Assembly (NCBI RefSeq): GCF_900000175.1 | Contig: NZ_CWGJ01000027.1 | Coordinates: forward strand, 1-64,000 | Length of the DNA stretch: 64,000 nucleotides | Direction: 5' to 3' | Origin: Estrella lausannensis | GTDB taxonomy: Bacteria > Chlamydiota > Chlamydiia > Chlamydiales > Criblamydiaceae | Notes under the pieces: generated by a model | The model's database searches: none | What the model saw: the letters and a program-made list of their open reading frames with translations, nothing else | What the model was told of the DNA's origin: nothing | Shown: positions 1-8,820 of the stretch, in pieces | Position numbering within the stretch: position 1 is the stretch's first letter | Layout of the letters: every line of letters starts with the position of its first letter | Made by a program: the position numbers and the translations under genes

Positions 1-294
1 TGGATGGAATCGGATTGGTCATGACCTCGTCCTGATTTAGGAGTTCAATCTTATGCTCCGTTAGCCGAACAATTGTCTTCTTAAGTCTTTTGCACCAGGT
101 GAAAAGGGTGCAGATCGAATACCGCTTAAGATGGATGGGTTTTTTTTAAGGCATTTTTAAGGGAGCTTGTTCTCTTAGAAACTTTTTATCTCTGTCTTGT
201 GTTTTTTTTGTTTATTAATTTTTTGGTTTTTTTATTAGTCTGTTATTTCTAATTCTATTTAAAATAAGATTGTTTGTAAATGCGGTTGTTTTGC
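1..294. other. Spacer with no gene seen
   Basis: No convincing coding region, RNA gene or terminator is visible here. The stretch from about 125 to 270 is rich in T runs and has low sequence complexity. It ends at the TTA target duplication of the IS5-type relic. Confidence 0.5.
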
Positions 295-297
295 TTA

Positions 298-836
298 GAG
301 GCTATCTCTGAATTAAACCCTCTGGCTGATTCTCTTGCACATAATCCTTACCATTACCAAGTACATCATCGATAAACTGGTTAACCTCACGAGTTCATCA
401 TCCTTGCCTAGCCGCCTGAATTTATCAAACCAGGCAAATGTTCTCTCGACCACCCATCTTTTGCCTCTAGTACAAATCCCTTGGATTCACGACGTTTTAT
501 CGTTTCCAAATCAACCCCATATTTCTTCGCTCGGATCGCCATATCCTCACCACAATCTCCTTGATCAGCATATACTTTCTCAGGCAGTTTTTGCCCTTTG
601 GGTCGAAGGTGAAAAAGAGCTCCCAGTCCGGAGGAGGTAGAAAATTGCATAGAGCATTTCCCGTCTAGCGTATTTGCACCTGGTTCCGGCATTTCGATAG
701 GTGTTTGCCTTTAATATGGGTTCAATTTGCTCCCATTCTTTGTCGGATAAATCTTCTGGATGGCTTTTCGAGTCAGAGTTTCTGCTTCGAGAGAGGAGAA
801 AGCTATATGCTAAAAATTTAATTCAGAGACGGTCTC
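298..836 (-). mobile_element. Decayed IS5-type insertion sequence with terminal inverted repeats
   Basis: The ends form an imperfect inverted repeat: GAGGCTATCTCTGAATT at 298-314 and, read inward from 836, GAGACCGTCTCTGAATT. Both ends are bordered by TTA (295-297 and 837-839), which looks like a 3-bp target duplication of the TNA type used by part of the IS5 superfamily. The interior codes on the minus strand for parts of an IS5-type transposase. At 539 bp the element is much shorter than an intact IS5-family member (usually about 0.8-1.3 kb), so it is internally deleted. The right-hand TTA is also the stop codon of the neighbouring phosphatase gene. Confidence 0.75.
313..770 (-). pseudogene. 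IS5-family transposase, internally deleted and frameshifted
   Basis: Read on the minus strand, the N-terminal part has the IS5 signature LSDKEWEQIEPILKAN followed by ARREMLYAIFYLLRTG. It then jumps near 620 directly to a C-terminal part with VYADQGDCGEDMAIRAKKYG and [17 protein letters not shown] further frameshift near 470 separates this from [20 protein letters not shown], which contains the conserved E of the DDE triad. The middle, with the first catalytic Asp, is missing. No in-frame ATG is seen at the 5' end. The gene is not functional; the residual motifs make the family assignment firm. Confidence 0.8.
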
Positions 837-2000
837 TTAGAACTCGATCACCATCAGGCTGATATCGTCCATGGGCGGGCTGCCCAAAGTGAATTCACTC
901 AGCTCGACGGAGATCCTGTGGACGAAGTTGTCAGGCTCTTCGCTCTTGATCTTTTCGAGTAAAGTGTAAAAACGATCTTGGCCGTACATCTCATCGAGGC
1001 TGTTCCTGCACTCCAAGATTCCGTCGGTGTAGAGAACAATTTTATCCTTTTTCTGAAGTTTTTTTCGATGCAGCGGGTAGCGGGCGTCGGCAATTCCGAT
1101 CGCGAATTCATTGCCTTCCATCACTTCAAACAAATGCTCAGGGCGTAAGATGACAGGTGGAGGATGTCCTCCATTGCAATAGCTCACCTCTGCTGTCTCT
1201 GTGTTGATGACCATAAAAAAGAGGGTGAAGAACTCGTTGAAACGCTCGTAGGGGAATTCCTTATTCATCTGTTCCGTGATGACCTGCGGAAGATTCATGA
1301 TCGAGCCTTGATTCTTGGGAAAGCTACGGATGAATTGCTGGATGAACTGCGAGATGGCGACCGTCACCATCGCCGAGGCTACGCCATGTCCGCTCACATC
1401 CAGGATGTAGACTGCCGCATGGGACTCATCTACCGGAACGCTGTTGAAAATATCCCCTCCGATCATCTCACAGGGAAGGCATTTCCAGGCGAATGTCATA
1501 TGCGCCGATTGGAACTTTTTGTCGGGAAGCAAGCTGCGCTGTATGGAGGCTGCCATTTTAAGATCGTTGTCCAAAAGCCGCTGCTTCTGGATGAGTTCGG
1601 CATTTTGTTCCTTGACGGCATTTGTCAGGGCGGCAAGCTTTAGATGTGTTTGAACACGGGCTAAGAGCTCCCCCTTGTCTTCTACTCGGGTCACAAAGTC
1701 CACCCCTCCCGACTCAAGCCCGGTGATCTTATCCTTCGGATCATTCAAAGAAGAGAGGAAGATCACAGGGATTTCTTTTGTGGCCGGATTTTTTTTCAGC
1801 TCCCTGCAGACCTGGTAGCCGTCGATGCCCGGCATCATCACATCAAGCAAAATGAGATCGGGGGCGTTCAGGGCAGCTTTCTCGATTCCTTGATATCCGT
1901 CCGATGCTTCCAGCACTTCAAATGCTCTCGATTTAAGGAAGAGCGAAATCACGTCGCGGACATCGTCGTCATCGTTGATAACCAGCAACTTTTCTTTCAT
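837..2000 (-). CDS. Response regulator with SpoIIE/RsbU-type PP2C phosphatase output
   Basis: This 387-residue protein has a receiver domain (about 1-120; acidic cluster near residues 10-13, phospho-acceptor Asp53 in LILLDVMMPGIDG), a helical linker (about 125-165) and a SpoIIE-type PP2C domain (GGDIF, LDVSGHGVASAM, CNGGHPPPV, LYTDGILE, and DDISLMV at the end). Such proteins dephosphorylate anti-sigma-factor antagonists in partner-switching pathways. The receiver's conserved Lys is replaced by Arg (FVTRVEDKGELL), although the other receiver residues remain. ATG at 2000 was chosen because the receiver fold begins there; an upstream extension would run into the divergent promoter. It is divergent from the chemosensory operon and is its most likely output. 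Its TAA stop is the target site of the adjacent IS. Confidence 0.88.
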   Translation of the reverse strand: MKEKLLVINDDDDVRDVISLFLKSRAFEVLEASDGYQGIEKAALNAPDLILLDVMMPGIDGYQVCRELKKNPATKEIPVIFLSSLNDPKDKITGLESGGVDFVTRVEDKGELLARVQTHLKLAALTNAVKEQNAELIQKQRLLDNDLKMAASIQRSLLPDKKFQSAHMTFAWKCLPCEMIGGDIFNSVPVDESHAAVYILDVSGHGVASAMVTVAISQFIQQFIRSFPKNQGSIMNLPQVITEQMNKEFPYERFNEFFTLFFMVINTETAEVSYCNGGHPPPVILRPEHLFEVMEGNEFAIGIADARYPLHRKKLQKKDKIVLYTDGILECRNSLDEMYGQDRFYTLLEKIKSEEPDNFVHRISVELSEFTLGSPPMDDISLMVIEF

Positions 2001-2057
2001 CGGGATGCACCTTGAAAAATTGTCTTTTCCATATTGGATATAAAAAGATTGATTTAC

Positions 2058-2079
2058 ACCAATAAAAGCCTTTATTGGT
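2058..2079. promoter_or_regulatory. Palindrome in the divergent chemosensory promoter region
   Basis: A perfect 9-bp inverted repeat, ACCAATAAA / TTTATTGGT with a 4-nt spacer, lies between the start of the REC-PP2C gene (2000) and the first cheW (2111). The position suits an operator shared by both transcripts. No cognate regulator is identifiable, so this is inference from symmetry and location. Confidence 0.4.
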
Positions 2080-2110
2080 AGGAAAAGATGCCGCAAATCT
2101 GAGCTCAGAA

Positions 2111-2575
2111 ATGGATATTTTAGTCTTTGTGATTGACTCGCAGCAATTTGCCCTTGAGTTAGCGGCTGTGCGCAAAGTCATTTCGATGGTTAAGGTCACG
2201 CATCAACCTCATCCTAAGAATCATATGATGGGGATAATCAATTTTCACGGCGAAGTTGTCCCCGTGTTTAACTGCCGGTCTCTTCTGGGGTTGAGACAGA
2301 AAGAAATAGAATTGACCGACCAGCTCATTATTTGCGTTATTGCCGATCAGTTGAGTGCTTTTTGGGTGGACAGGGTCGAAGAGATCGCTCAAATTCCGAA
2401 TCAGGAGCTCTCGTCTCTGCAGGAGTCGAAAAGTAAAGAGGATGCGTGGCGTTGGATAGTGAATGATTTGCATCAGGTCACTTTGCTCTTCAATCTGAGC
2501 AAATTGCTTGAATCGGATGCTCATAGGTTACCAGCGCGGGAGCAGCTGATGGATGCAAGGATTGCCAAAAGGTGA
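2111..2575 (+). CDS. cheW: CheW-like coupling protein (first copy, WspB position)
   Basis: This 154-residue single CheW domain protein begins MDILVFVIDSQQFALELAAV and continues with the beta-barrel core (MGIINFHGEVVPVFNCRSLL, then LSAFWVDRVEEI). CheW couples receptor tips to the CheA kinase. ATG 2111 is preferred because the CheW fold starts immediately there; an in-frame TTG at 2075 would overlap the upstream palindrome. The stop overlaps a possible GTG start of cheR, so the two are probably translationally coupled. It is the first gene of the chemosensory operon. Confidence 0.85.
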   Translation: MDILVFVIDSQQFALELAAVRKVISMVKVTHQPHPKNHMMGIINFHGEVVPVFNCRSLLGLRQKEIELTDQLIICVIADQLSAFWVDRVEEIAQIPNQELSSLQESKSKEDAWRWIVNDLHQVTLLFNLSKLLESDAHRLPAREQLMDARIAKR

Positions 2576-2583
2576 AAGATTCC

Positions 2584-4116
2584 ATGAGGACAGAGAAAAA
2601 GAGCACAATCGTTTCAGAGGATCTTTTGGCGGAGCTCAGTTGCCGTTTATCCAGCCAGATTGGGATTTTTTTTCCTCCCGACCAGCTGCATGTCCTTGAG
2701 AAGAAACTGGGGTTGGCTCTTCATGATCTTGGATTTAAAGATCTGCATGAACTGGCGGAGTCGTTTTTTCAGAGAGAGCTCAGCCCCCGGCAAATCGAGG
2801 TATTGGCGAAGCATTTGACGATTGGCGAGACCTATTTTTTCCGGGATAAGCAGCTCTTTTCGATGCTGCGGGAGGAGATTTTTCCTGAAATTATCCGCCG
2901 GCGGCGGCTTGGCGAAAAAAGGATCCGGGTCTGGAGCGCAGCCTGCGCGACAGGCGAAGAGCCCTACTCGATTGCGATCCTTTTAAATGAGATGGTGCCA
3001 AGACATGAGGGGTGGGCGATTGAAATCATCGCTTCGGATATCAATCCTGCTTTTTTAAAAAAAGCGAAGGAGGCCCGCTACAAGTCGTGGTCTTTCCGCT
3101 CGATGAGCAAAGAAGTAGTTGAGAGATACTTTCACCAGGAGGGAAACGGCGAGTTTGCTCTCGCTCCTTCGATTGCTTCCTTGGTTGAGTTCCATCAAGT
3201 TAACTTGATCGGAGGAGCTTATGGCCCTCTCAATCCTTTTTTCAGCGGCTTCGATCTCATTTTGTGCAATAACGTACTCATCTATTTTTCCAAAGAACAG
3301 GTGGATGCAACGATCAAAAGACTGGTCGGTTCTTTGGCCGATGAAGGATGGTTTTCTGTTTCCGCTGTCGAAGTGCCCTTTGTTTCCCATACCCACCTTG
3401 CCAGTGTCTCCAGCCATCAGATCACTGTATTTAGAAAGACAGATGGAAAACGGTCGGCATTGCCTCCGGTTCCGCTGAAAAATAAAAAAGGTGCTGAAGT
3501 CAAGCGCGAAGTGCCCCTCGGCAAAAGCCGTCCGTCAAGAGAGCCGGCAGCTCTTCCGTGCAAGTGTGAGGCGAATGATCCCAAAGAGTTTTATGAAAGC
3601 TGCCGGTCCCTCTACAACCAAGGCCTTTATACGGAAGTGGCACTGCAGCTGGCTAATGCGCTGAAAGTTCATCTTAAAGCAATCAATTCGCTGAAGAGTC
3701 ATCTAAAAGAGCTGCGTCTTCTCATCCATGCGTTAGCTAATCAAGGAAAGTTGAGGGAGGCGCTTGAGTGGTGTCAGATAGCTCTCCAGGCAGAGAAGAT
3801 GGATCCTGAGATTCACTACCTGCATGCCACCTTGCTGCAGGAAATGAAAGAAGAGGAAAAAGCGATGCTGGCGCTTCGCAGCGCCCTCTATCTCAACCCG
3901 AATATGATCGCAGCGCATTTTTCCATCGGACTGATTCAATTGAAAAATAAAGAGATAAGCTCCGGAAAAAGGCAGCTGAAAAATGCGATACGATTGCTCC
4001 AAAAGATGAGCGGCGATGAGCTCGTGCCAGGGATGGAGAATGTGATGGCCAAGGAGTTGATAGCTACGATAGACCGCCTGGAGAAAGAGATAGCGCATCT
4101 GTATGAGTCAAGATAA
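2584..4116 (+). CDS. cheR: CheR chemoreceptor methyltransferase with C-terminal TPR region
   Basis: CheR uses S-adenosylmethionine to methylate receptor glutamates. The N-terminal helical CheR domain (about 10-85) is followed by the methyltransferase domain with the SAM-binding segment VWSAACATGEEPYSIAILL, then IIASDINPAFLKKAKEARY and FDLILCNNVLIYF. From about residue 345 to the end there are TPR-like helical repeats (EALEWCQIALQAEKMDPEIH, AMLALRSALYLNPNMIAAHF). CheR fused to TPRs is the architecture of WspC and FrzF-type proteins rather than flagellar CheR. ATG 2584 has AAGG upstream; GTG 2572, overlapping the cheW stop, is an alternative start. The 3' end overlaps the next cheW by 14 bp. 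Confidence 0.9.
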   Translation: MRTEKKSTIVSEDLLAELSCRLSSQIGIFFPPDQLHVLEKKLGLALHDLGFKDLHELAESFFQRELSPRQIEVLAKHLTIGETYFFRDKQLFSMLREEIFPEIIRRRRLGEKRIRVWSAACATGEEPYSIAILLNEMVPRHEGWAIEIIASDINPAFLKKAKEARYKSWSFRSMSKEVVERYFHQEGNGEFALAPSIASLVEFHQVNLIGGAYGPLNPFFSGFDLILCNNVLIYFSKEQVDATIKRLVGSLADEGWFSVSAVEVPFVSHTHLASVSSHQITVFRKTDGKRSALPPVPLKNKKGAEVKREVPLGKSRPSREPAALPCKCEANDPKEFYESCRSLYNQGLYTEVALQLANALKVHLKAINSLKSHLKELRLLIHALANQGKLREALEWCQIALQAEKMDPEIHYLHATLLQEMKEEEKAMLALRSALYLNPNMIAAHFSIGLIQLKNKEISSGKRQLKNAIRLLQKMSGDELVPGMENVMAKELIATIDRLEKEIAHLYESR

Positions 4117-4627
4117 ACGAAGCTTAATCTTGGAGGAGCGAGCTGAAAAGCTGGCTAAAAGCCTGGAGGAAAAGAAGCCAGAGAACGTCGCTGACGTTTT
4201 GAAGTTTCAACTCCACCAAGAAATTTTTGCCATCGAAATTCGGTATGTCGCTGAAGTGTGCTTTTTAAAAGAGTTCACCCCTCTTCCCTGCACTCCCGCG
4301 TTTGTCTATGGTTTGATGAATGTCAGAAGGCAGGTGTTTGCCATCATCGACTTGGCGATCCTGTTCGGCTCTCAAAAGAGCACCTCCCATAAACCGGAGC
4401 GGGTCATCATTCTAAAGGGTGGAAACCACTCCTTTGCGGTCTGCACCACGGCAATTTTGGGTGTGGAGTCCATCCCGTTTTCTCTCATCCAGCCTCCGCC
4501 TCCGACGATAGCCGAGTCGCAGTCCGTCTACCTCAAAGGAATAACGACTGAAGGCGTAGCCCTTTTGGATGGGGCCAGTCTGATCGACTCAAGACAGCTT
4601 ATTGTGGATGAGGAAATCGATGGATAA
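4103..4627 (+). CDS. cheW: CheW-like coupling protein (second copy, WspD position)
   Basis: This 174-residue protein has a charged N-terminal extension of about 33 residues (EERAEKLAKSLEEKKPENVA) before a CheW domain (LKFQLHQEIFAIEIRYVAEV, YGLMNVRRQVFAIIDLAILF). Two different CheWs flanking a CheR-TPR, the second with an N-terminal extension, match WspB/WspC/WspD. The start lies inside the end of cheR, and the stop overlaps the start of cheA, indicating tight coupling. Confidence 0.88.
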   Translation: MSQDKRSLILEERAEKLAKSLEEKKPENVADVLKFQLHQEIFAIEIRYVAEVCFLKEFTPLPCTPAFVYGLMNVRRQVFAIIDLAILFGSQKSTSHKPERVIILKGGNHSFAVCTTAILGVESIPFSLIQPPPPTIAESQSVYLKGITTEGVALLDGASLIDSRQLIVDEEIDG

Positions 4628-6983
4628 AAAGGAAGCTGAGTTTCAGGCGGCCCTTCTTTCGACTTTTAAAATCGAGGCTGAAGAGCATCTCAAAGCAATA
4701 TCCGACGGTTTGCTGGAGTTGGAAAGAAACCCGCATGAAGGAGAGGCGAAGGCGTGTGTGGAATCAATTTTTAGGGAAGCGCATAGCCTGAAAGGGGCCG
4801 CCCGCTCCGTGAACTTCTCAAGTGTGCAGAGCCTTTGCCAGTCCATGGAGAATGTATTAGCGGCCTGGAAACAGTCTAGGATCGCGGCCACCCAGGAGTT
4901 TTTCGACACCCTTCACAAGACTTTGGATCTGATCGGAAAGCTTGTCAAGCTGCCGCAGGGAAGCGGAGGCGAGGCGGAGGACCTTGTCGACTTGCTGCAG
5001 CGGCTCGATCAGCTGATCATGGTAAAAAAGGAGATGGCGGCAGCGATCAGACAAGAGCGGAAAGAGGGCATCTCACCTCATAATGAGCCGGAACCTGTCA
5101 AAGAGACGGCGCCATTGCGGCAAGTTAAAGAGCCTAGTGCTGTTACCTCAGGCGAGATGGAACAAGAGGCGGTAAGAAAAGCTCAGGCAGAGGAGGCTTT
5201 TGTCAAAAATCATAACGGAGCGACAATCCGTGTCTCGTTGGAAAAATTGGATTCCCTTTTTCAACAGGTGGAGGAAATGTTGATGGTCAAGCTGACGTTT
5301 AAGCAGCAGCTTGGAAATTTGAAAAATGTAGATCAAGCATTCAGAGCCTGGGAGAAGAAGTGGGGTAAAGCCCAGCATGGAATTTTTTCACTGCGCAAGA
5401 GTGCAGAAGACAGCGTTTTTGTAAAAGATCATCAGCATAGCTCTTTAGCCGGCACGATTGAATATATCGATTGGACACATGACTTTATCTCTTCGCTCAA
5501 AGACAATCTCAACGCCTTGATCAAAGAGACCTCACAATATCAACAGGTAGCGACGAGCTCTGTCGACTCACTTCTTGATGAGGCGAGGAAAATGCTGATG
5601 CAGCCCATATCCACGGTGCTCGATTCATTTCCCCGAATGATCCGCGACATTTCCCTGTCTCAGGGTAAAACCGTCCGATTTGAGACTGCTGGCGCTGATA
5701 TCGAGGTAGACAGGCGCATTTTGGAAGAGATGAAAGATCCCCTGATCCATCTGATCCGTAACAGCATCGATCATGGTATTGAATTGCCCGCCGTTCGCGA
5801 GAGTGCAGGAAAAAAAGCGAGTGGGACCATCTTCGTCAGGGCTACAGAAACGGGCGGCAACTCCATGGAGCTTGTCATCACAGACGACGGACAGGGAATT
5901 GACATTGCCAAGGTTAAGGAGTCGGCGATCAGGCAGGGAGTTTTGACCGAAGAGGAAGCGGTCACATTGATTGATCAGGAATGCTTGAAGTTGATTTTTG
6001 GATCGGGCGTCTCGACTGCTCCCATCATCACCGACTTGTCGGGCCGGGGGGTGGGTCTGGGAATTGTCGCAGATAAAGTCGATAAGCTCGGCGGTCAGCT
6101 GTTTGTGGAGACGAAAAAAAATGAGGGTACAACGTTTAGAATAGTCCTTCCCTTGACATTGGCAACTTTCCGGGGGGTGCATTTCAAGCTTGGCGAGGCG
6201 AGTTTTATCGTTCCATCGCACAATGTGAAGCAGGTCATCCGCATCAACCCCAAAGATCTTAAAACAGTAGAGAACAGGCAGATCATCAGTTATGAAGGCA
6301 AGGCGATAGCTGTCATCTCCCTTGCTGCGCTCCTTGGCCTCGAGACTAAGCGCTCCTCCACCGGTCACCGCATGCTGAACGCCATCATTGTGAAAGCGAT
6401 GGACAAGATGATTGCCTTTACGGTCGACGAGATCGTCAGTGAACAGGATGTGCTCGTGAAGGGATTGGGCAAGAACTTGAAGAGAGTACGCAATGTGATG
6501 GCGGTGTCCCTGACAGATTCTGGACAGGTGATTCCTATTTTGAACCCGCAGGACTTAATCAAATCAAGTACTTCTGCCACTCATGAGATCGGAGTGGAGG
6601 CAAAAGATCAGAGAGAGTCCGCCCGAACGATTCTGATCGCGGAGGACTCGATAACATCAAGGATGTTACTGAAGAATATCTTAGAGTCGGCCGGTTACGT
6701 TGTTAAAGTGGCAGTTGACGGACTCGAGGCTCTATCGGCATTTAAAATCCAGGACGTCGATTTAATCATCAGCGATGTGGAAATGCCCAGGATGGATGGA
6801 TTTACTTTAACCACCAAAGTGAGAAGCTTGGAGAAGGGCCGCCAGATACCCATTATTCTTTGCACTTCGCTAGACAGCCCCAAAGACCGGGAACATGGAA
6901 TGGAAGTGGGGGCGAGTGCCTATTTGGAAAAGAGCCAGTTTACGCAGGGTAACTTGCTCGATATTATCAGGAATTTGATTTAG
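4620..6983 (+). CDS. cheA: CheA-type histidine kinase fused to a receiver domain (WspE-like)
   Basis: This 787-residue protein has an HPt domain with phospho-accepting His55 (REAHSLKGAARS), a long linker (about 130-205) with no recognisable P2 CheY-binding domain, a dimerisation region, an HATPase domain (LIHLIRNSIDHGIE, ITDDGQGIDIAKV, GRGVGLGIVADKVDKLGG), a CheW-like regulatory domain, and a C-terminal receiver (ILIAEDSITSRMLLK, Asp in LIISDVEMPRMDGF, Lys in YLEKSQF). Kinase plus receiver in one chain is the WspE/PilL/FrzE type, found in chemosensory pathways with non-motility outputs. ATG 4620 is preceded by GAGG and begins with the HPt helix. Confidence 0.93.
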   Translation: MDKKEAEFQAALLSTFKIEAEEHLKAISDGLLELERNPHEGEAKACVESIFREAHSLKGAARSVNFSSVQSLCQSMENVLAAWKQSRIAATQEFFDTLHKTLDLIGKLVKLPQGSGGEAEDLVDLLQRLDQLIMVKKEMAAAIRQERKEGISPHNEPEPVKETAPLRQVKEPSAVTSGEMEQEAVRKAQAEEAFVKNHNGATIRVSLEKLDSLFQQVEEMLMVKLTFKQQLGNLKNVDQAFRAWEKKWGKAQHGIFSLRKSAEDSVFVKDHQHSSLAGTIEYIDWTHDFISSLKDNLNALIKETSQYQQVATSSVDSLLDEARKMLMQPISTVLDSFPRMIRDISLSQGKTVRFETAGADIEVDRRILEEMKDPLIHLIRNSIDHGIELPAVRESAGKKASGTIFVRATETGGNSMELVITDDGQGIDIAKVKESAIRQGVLTEEEAVTLIDQECLKLIFGSGVSTAPIITDLSGRGVGLGIVADKVDKLGGQLFVETKKNEGTTFRIVLPLTLATFRGVHFKLGEASFIVPSHNVKQVIRINPKDLKTVENRQIISYEGKAIAVISLAALLGLETKRSSTGHRMLNAIIVKAMDKMIAFTVDEIVSEQDVLVKGLGKNLKRVRNVMAVSLTDSGQVIPILNPQDLIKSSTSATHEIGVEAKDQRESARTILIAEDSITSRMLLKNILESAGYVVKVAVDGLEALSAFKIQDVDLIISDVEMPRMDGFTLTTKVRSLEKGRQIPIILCTSLDSPKDREHGMEVGASAYLEKSQFTQGNLLDIIRNLI

Positions 6984-7075
6984 AAATCTTCTCTCGCTGC
7001 CCTGTAAGTGCCATGCTACAGTGGGCCAGATAAGAAATGACGAACATCAGAAGGTTTTGAAAAGAGGGTTAAACG

Positions 7076-8818
7076 ATGATCACAATCAAGGCGCGACTTA
7101 TTATTCTGGCCGGTTTCATGTCGGCTACGATCCTTGCTCTCGGTTTTTACGGGTGGTTCAGCCTGCAGCATGCGCTTGCGGGGCAAGAGAGAATTTACCA
7201 TGGGGGGGTCGATGCCACCGGAGAGCTCTACCAGATTGGCAGCAAGATAAATCACGCACTCTTCGATGCCGTCAAAGTTTATACCAAAACGATGAGCTGG
7301 GAAGAGGGAGAGAAATCTCTGAAAAATGTCGATGAGAGCATAAGCTCCTCTGTGGATGCGTATCACAAGCTCAATCTTACGCAAGAGCAAAATAGCGCCT
7401 GGGGTCGACTTGCGGCAGGGATTCAGCAGGTTCGGGGAGAGCTTAAGAACCTGCAGGTAATTTACGCCAAGAAAGACTATGAAACCTTGGAAAAATTCCT
7501 TCAACAGGCCCCTAGCGTTTTCGATCCCGTGCAAGATCAAAGGATTTTGCTCATCCAGATGCATTTGAATGAGACGGCCAAAGACTTCAAAGAAGAAGTC
7601 GATGAGGCCTCCCAAGCTGTTAGGGTCTCATTTTTTTTGATGGCTTTCGGAACGATAGCAGGTCTTCTGTCCGCCGGTTTGTTAATTAAAAATATCACCG
7701 ATTCGTTGAATTACACAATTAACGCCGTGAACCAGCTTGCCAAGGGAGATACAACGGTCCAAATTGAGACAAAGTCCAAAGATGAGATAGAGAAGCTTTT
7801 ACTCGCGATGCAGAGGATGATTGCGACGACAAACCTTATCATTGAAGCCCTGAAGGCAGTCTCGTCAGGAGATTTGACAGCGACGGTAGTTCCCCGTTCA
7901 GAGAAAGATACCCTGGCCATTGCCGTCAAAGATCTGATTAATAAGCTAAGGCAGATGATCAGCAAGGTTCAGTCGGAAGTTAAAACCGTGGTCGGCTCAA
8001 GCCATGAGATCGTGACTTCAGTGACTCAAGTCTCCTCCAACACAGCTGAGACGGCGGCTGCCGTCACGGAAACGACAACCACAACAGAGGAGTTGAAGCA
8101 AACAGCTCACGTCGCCTCAGAAAAGGCTCAGGGAGTTTTAGACAATGCAGAAGAGACGCTCAAGATTGTCAGGACAAGCGAGCAGTCCCTAGGGTCGACC
8201 ATCGCAGACATGCTGCAAATCCAAGAAAAGATGCGCACCATTTCTGAGAGCATAATCAAGCTCAGTGAAAACAGTCAGGCAATCGGAGCTATCATCGACA
8301 CTGTCAACGATCTTGCCGAACAGTCCAATTTGCTGGCTGGGAAAGCCCTGGCTGTCAATGCCGCCATTGAAGCGGCGAGAGCAGGGGAGCAGGGAAAGAG
8401 CTTTGGCGTGGTGGCGCAGGAGATCAGAAATTTAGCCGAGCAATCCAAATCGGCGACAATTCAGGTTAGATCGATTCTTAACGACATCCAGAACGCCACA
8501 AGCGCCGCCGTCATGGCCACAGAACAGGGGTCGAAGGCTGTTTCGAAAGGTGTCGAACAGTCGTCTGAGACAGCCGCGGCAATCAAAAACCTCTGTTTCA
8601 GCATAGAGACGGTGGCACAGGCGGCAAAGCAAATCGCCCTTTCTAGCCAACAACAGCTTATCGGTATTGATCAGGTGACGGTAGCGATGGCAAATATCAA
8701 TGAAGCGAGCGGACAGCACGTGGAACATATGCGTCAGATCGAAAGCTCTGTACTTTCATTAAATAGCGTGGGAAGCACTTTGAAAGAGATCGTTGAACAA
8801 TACAAGATGGTAGTATAG
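7076..8818 (+). CDS. Methyl-accepting chemotaxis receptor with periplasmic helical sensor
   Basis: This 580-residue receptor has TM1 at about 7-28, an all-helical periplasmic region at about 30-180 (size and composition like a 4-helix-bundle sensor), TM2 at about 184-204, two consecutive HAMP-like segments (about 206-260 and 262-310) and a methyl-accepting signalling domain. The kinase-binding hairpin tip is NAAIEAARAGEQGKSFGVV. The usual LLALN stretch just before it reads LLAGKALAVN, a small deviation. No CheR/CheB-tethering pentapeptide is seen at the C-terminus (QYKMVV). It is the only receptor in the window and is embedded in the operon, so it is probably the dedicated input. RBS AGAGGG precedes ATG 7076. 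Confidence 0.92.
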   Translation: MITIKARLIILAGFMSATILALGFYGWFSLQHALAGQERIYHGGVDATGELYQIGSKINHALFDAVKVYTKTMSWEEGEKSLKNVDESISSSVDAYHKLNLTQEQNSAWGRLAAGIQQVRGELKNLQVIYAKKDYETLEKFLQQAPSVFDPVQDQRILLIQMHLNETAKDFKEEVDEASQAVRVSFFLMAFGTIAGLLSAGLLIKNITDSLNYTINAVNQLAKGDTTVQIETKSKDEIEKLLLAMQRMIATTNLIIEALKAVSSGDLTATVVPRSEKDTLAIAVKDLINKLRQMISKVQSEVKTVVGSSHEIVTSVTQVSSNTAETAAAVTETTTTTEELKQTAHVASEKAQGVLDNAEETLKIVRTSEQSLGSTIADMLQIQEKMRTISESIIKLSENSQAIGAIIDTVNDLAEQSNLLAGKALAVNAAIEAARAGEQGKSFGVVAQEIRNLAEQSKSATIQVRSILNDIQNATSAAVMATEQGSKAVSKGVEQSSETAAAIKNLCFSIETVAQAAKQIALSSQQQLIGIDQVTVAMANINEASGQHVEHMRQIESSVLSLNSVGSTLKEIVEQYKMVV

Positions 8819-8820
8819 GA

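Noticed and set aside
1164-1643. 159-codon plus-strand open frame
   Set aside because: It lies antisense to the well-supported REC-PP2C gene and has no domain; a shadow frame.
5625-6368. 247-codon minus-strand frame inside cheA
   Set aside because: Antisense to the conserved HATPase and CheW-like regions of CheA; composition typical of reverse-strand shadows.
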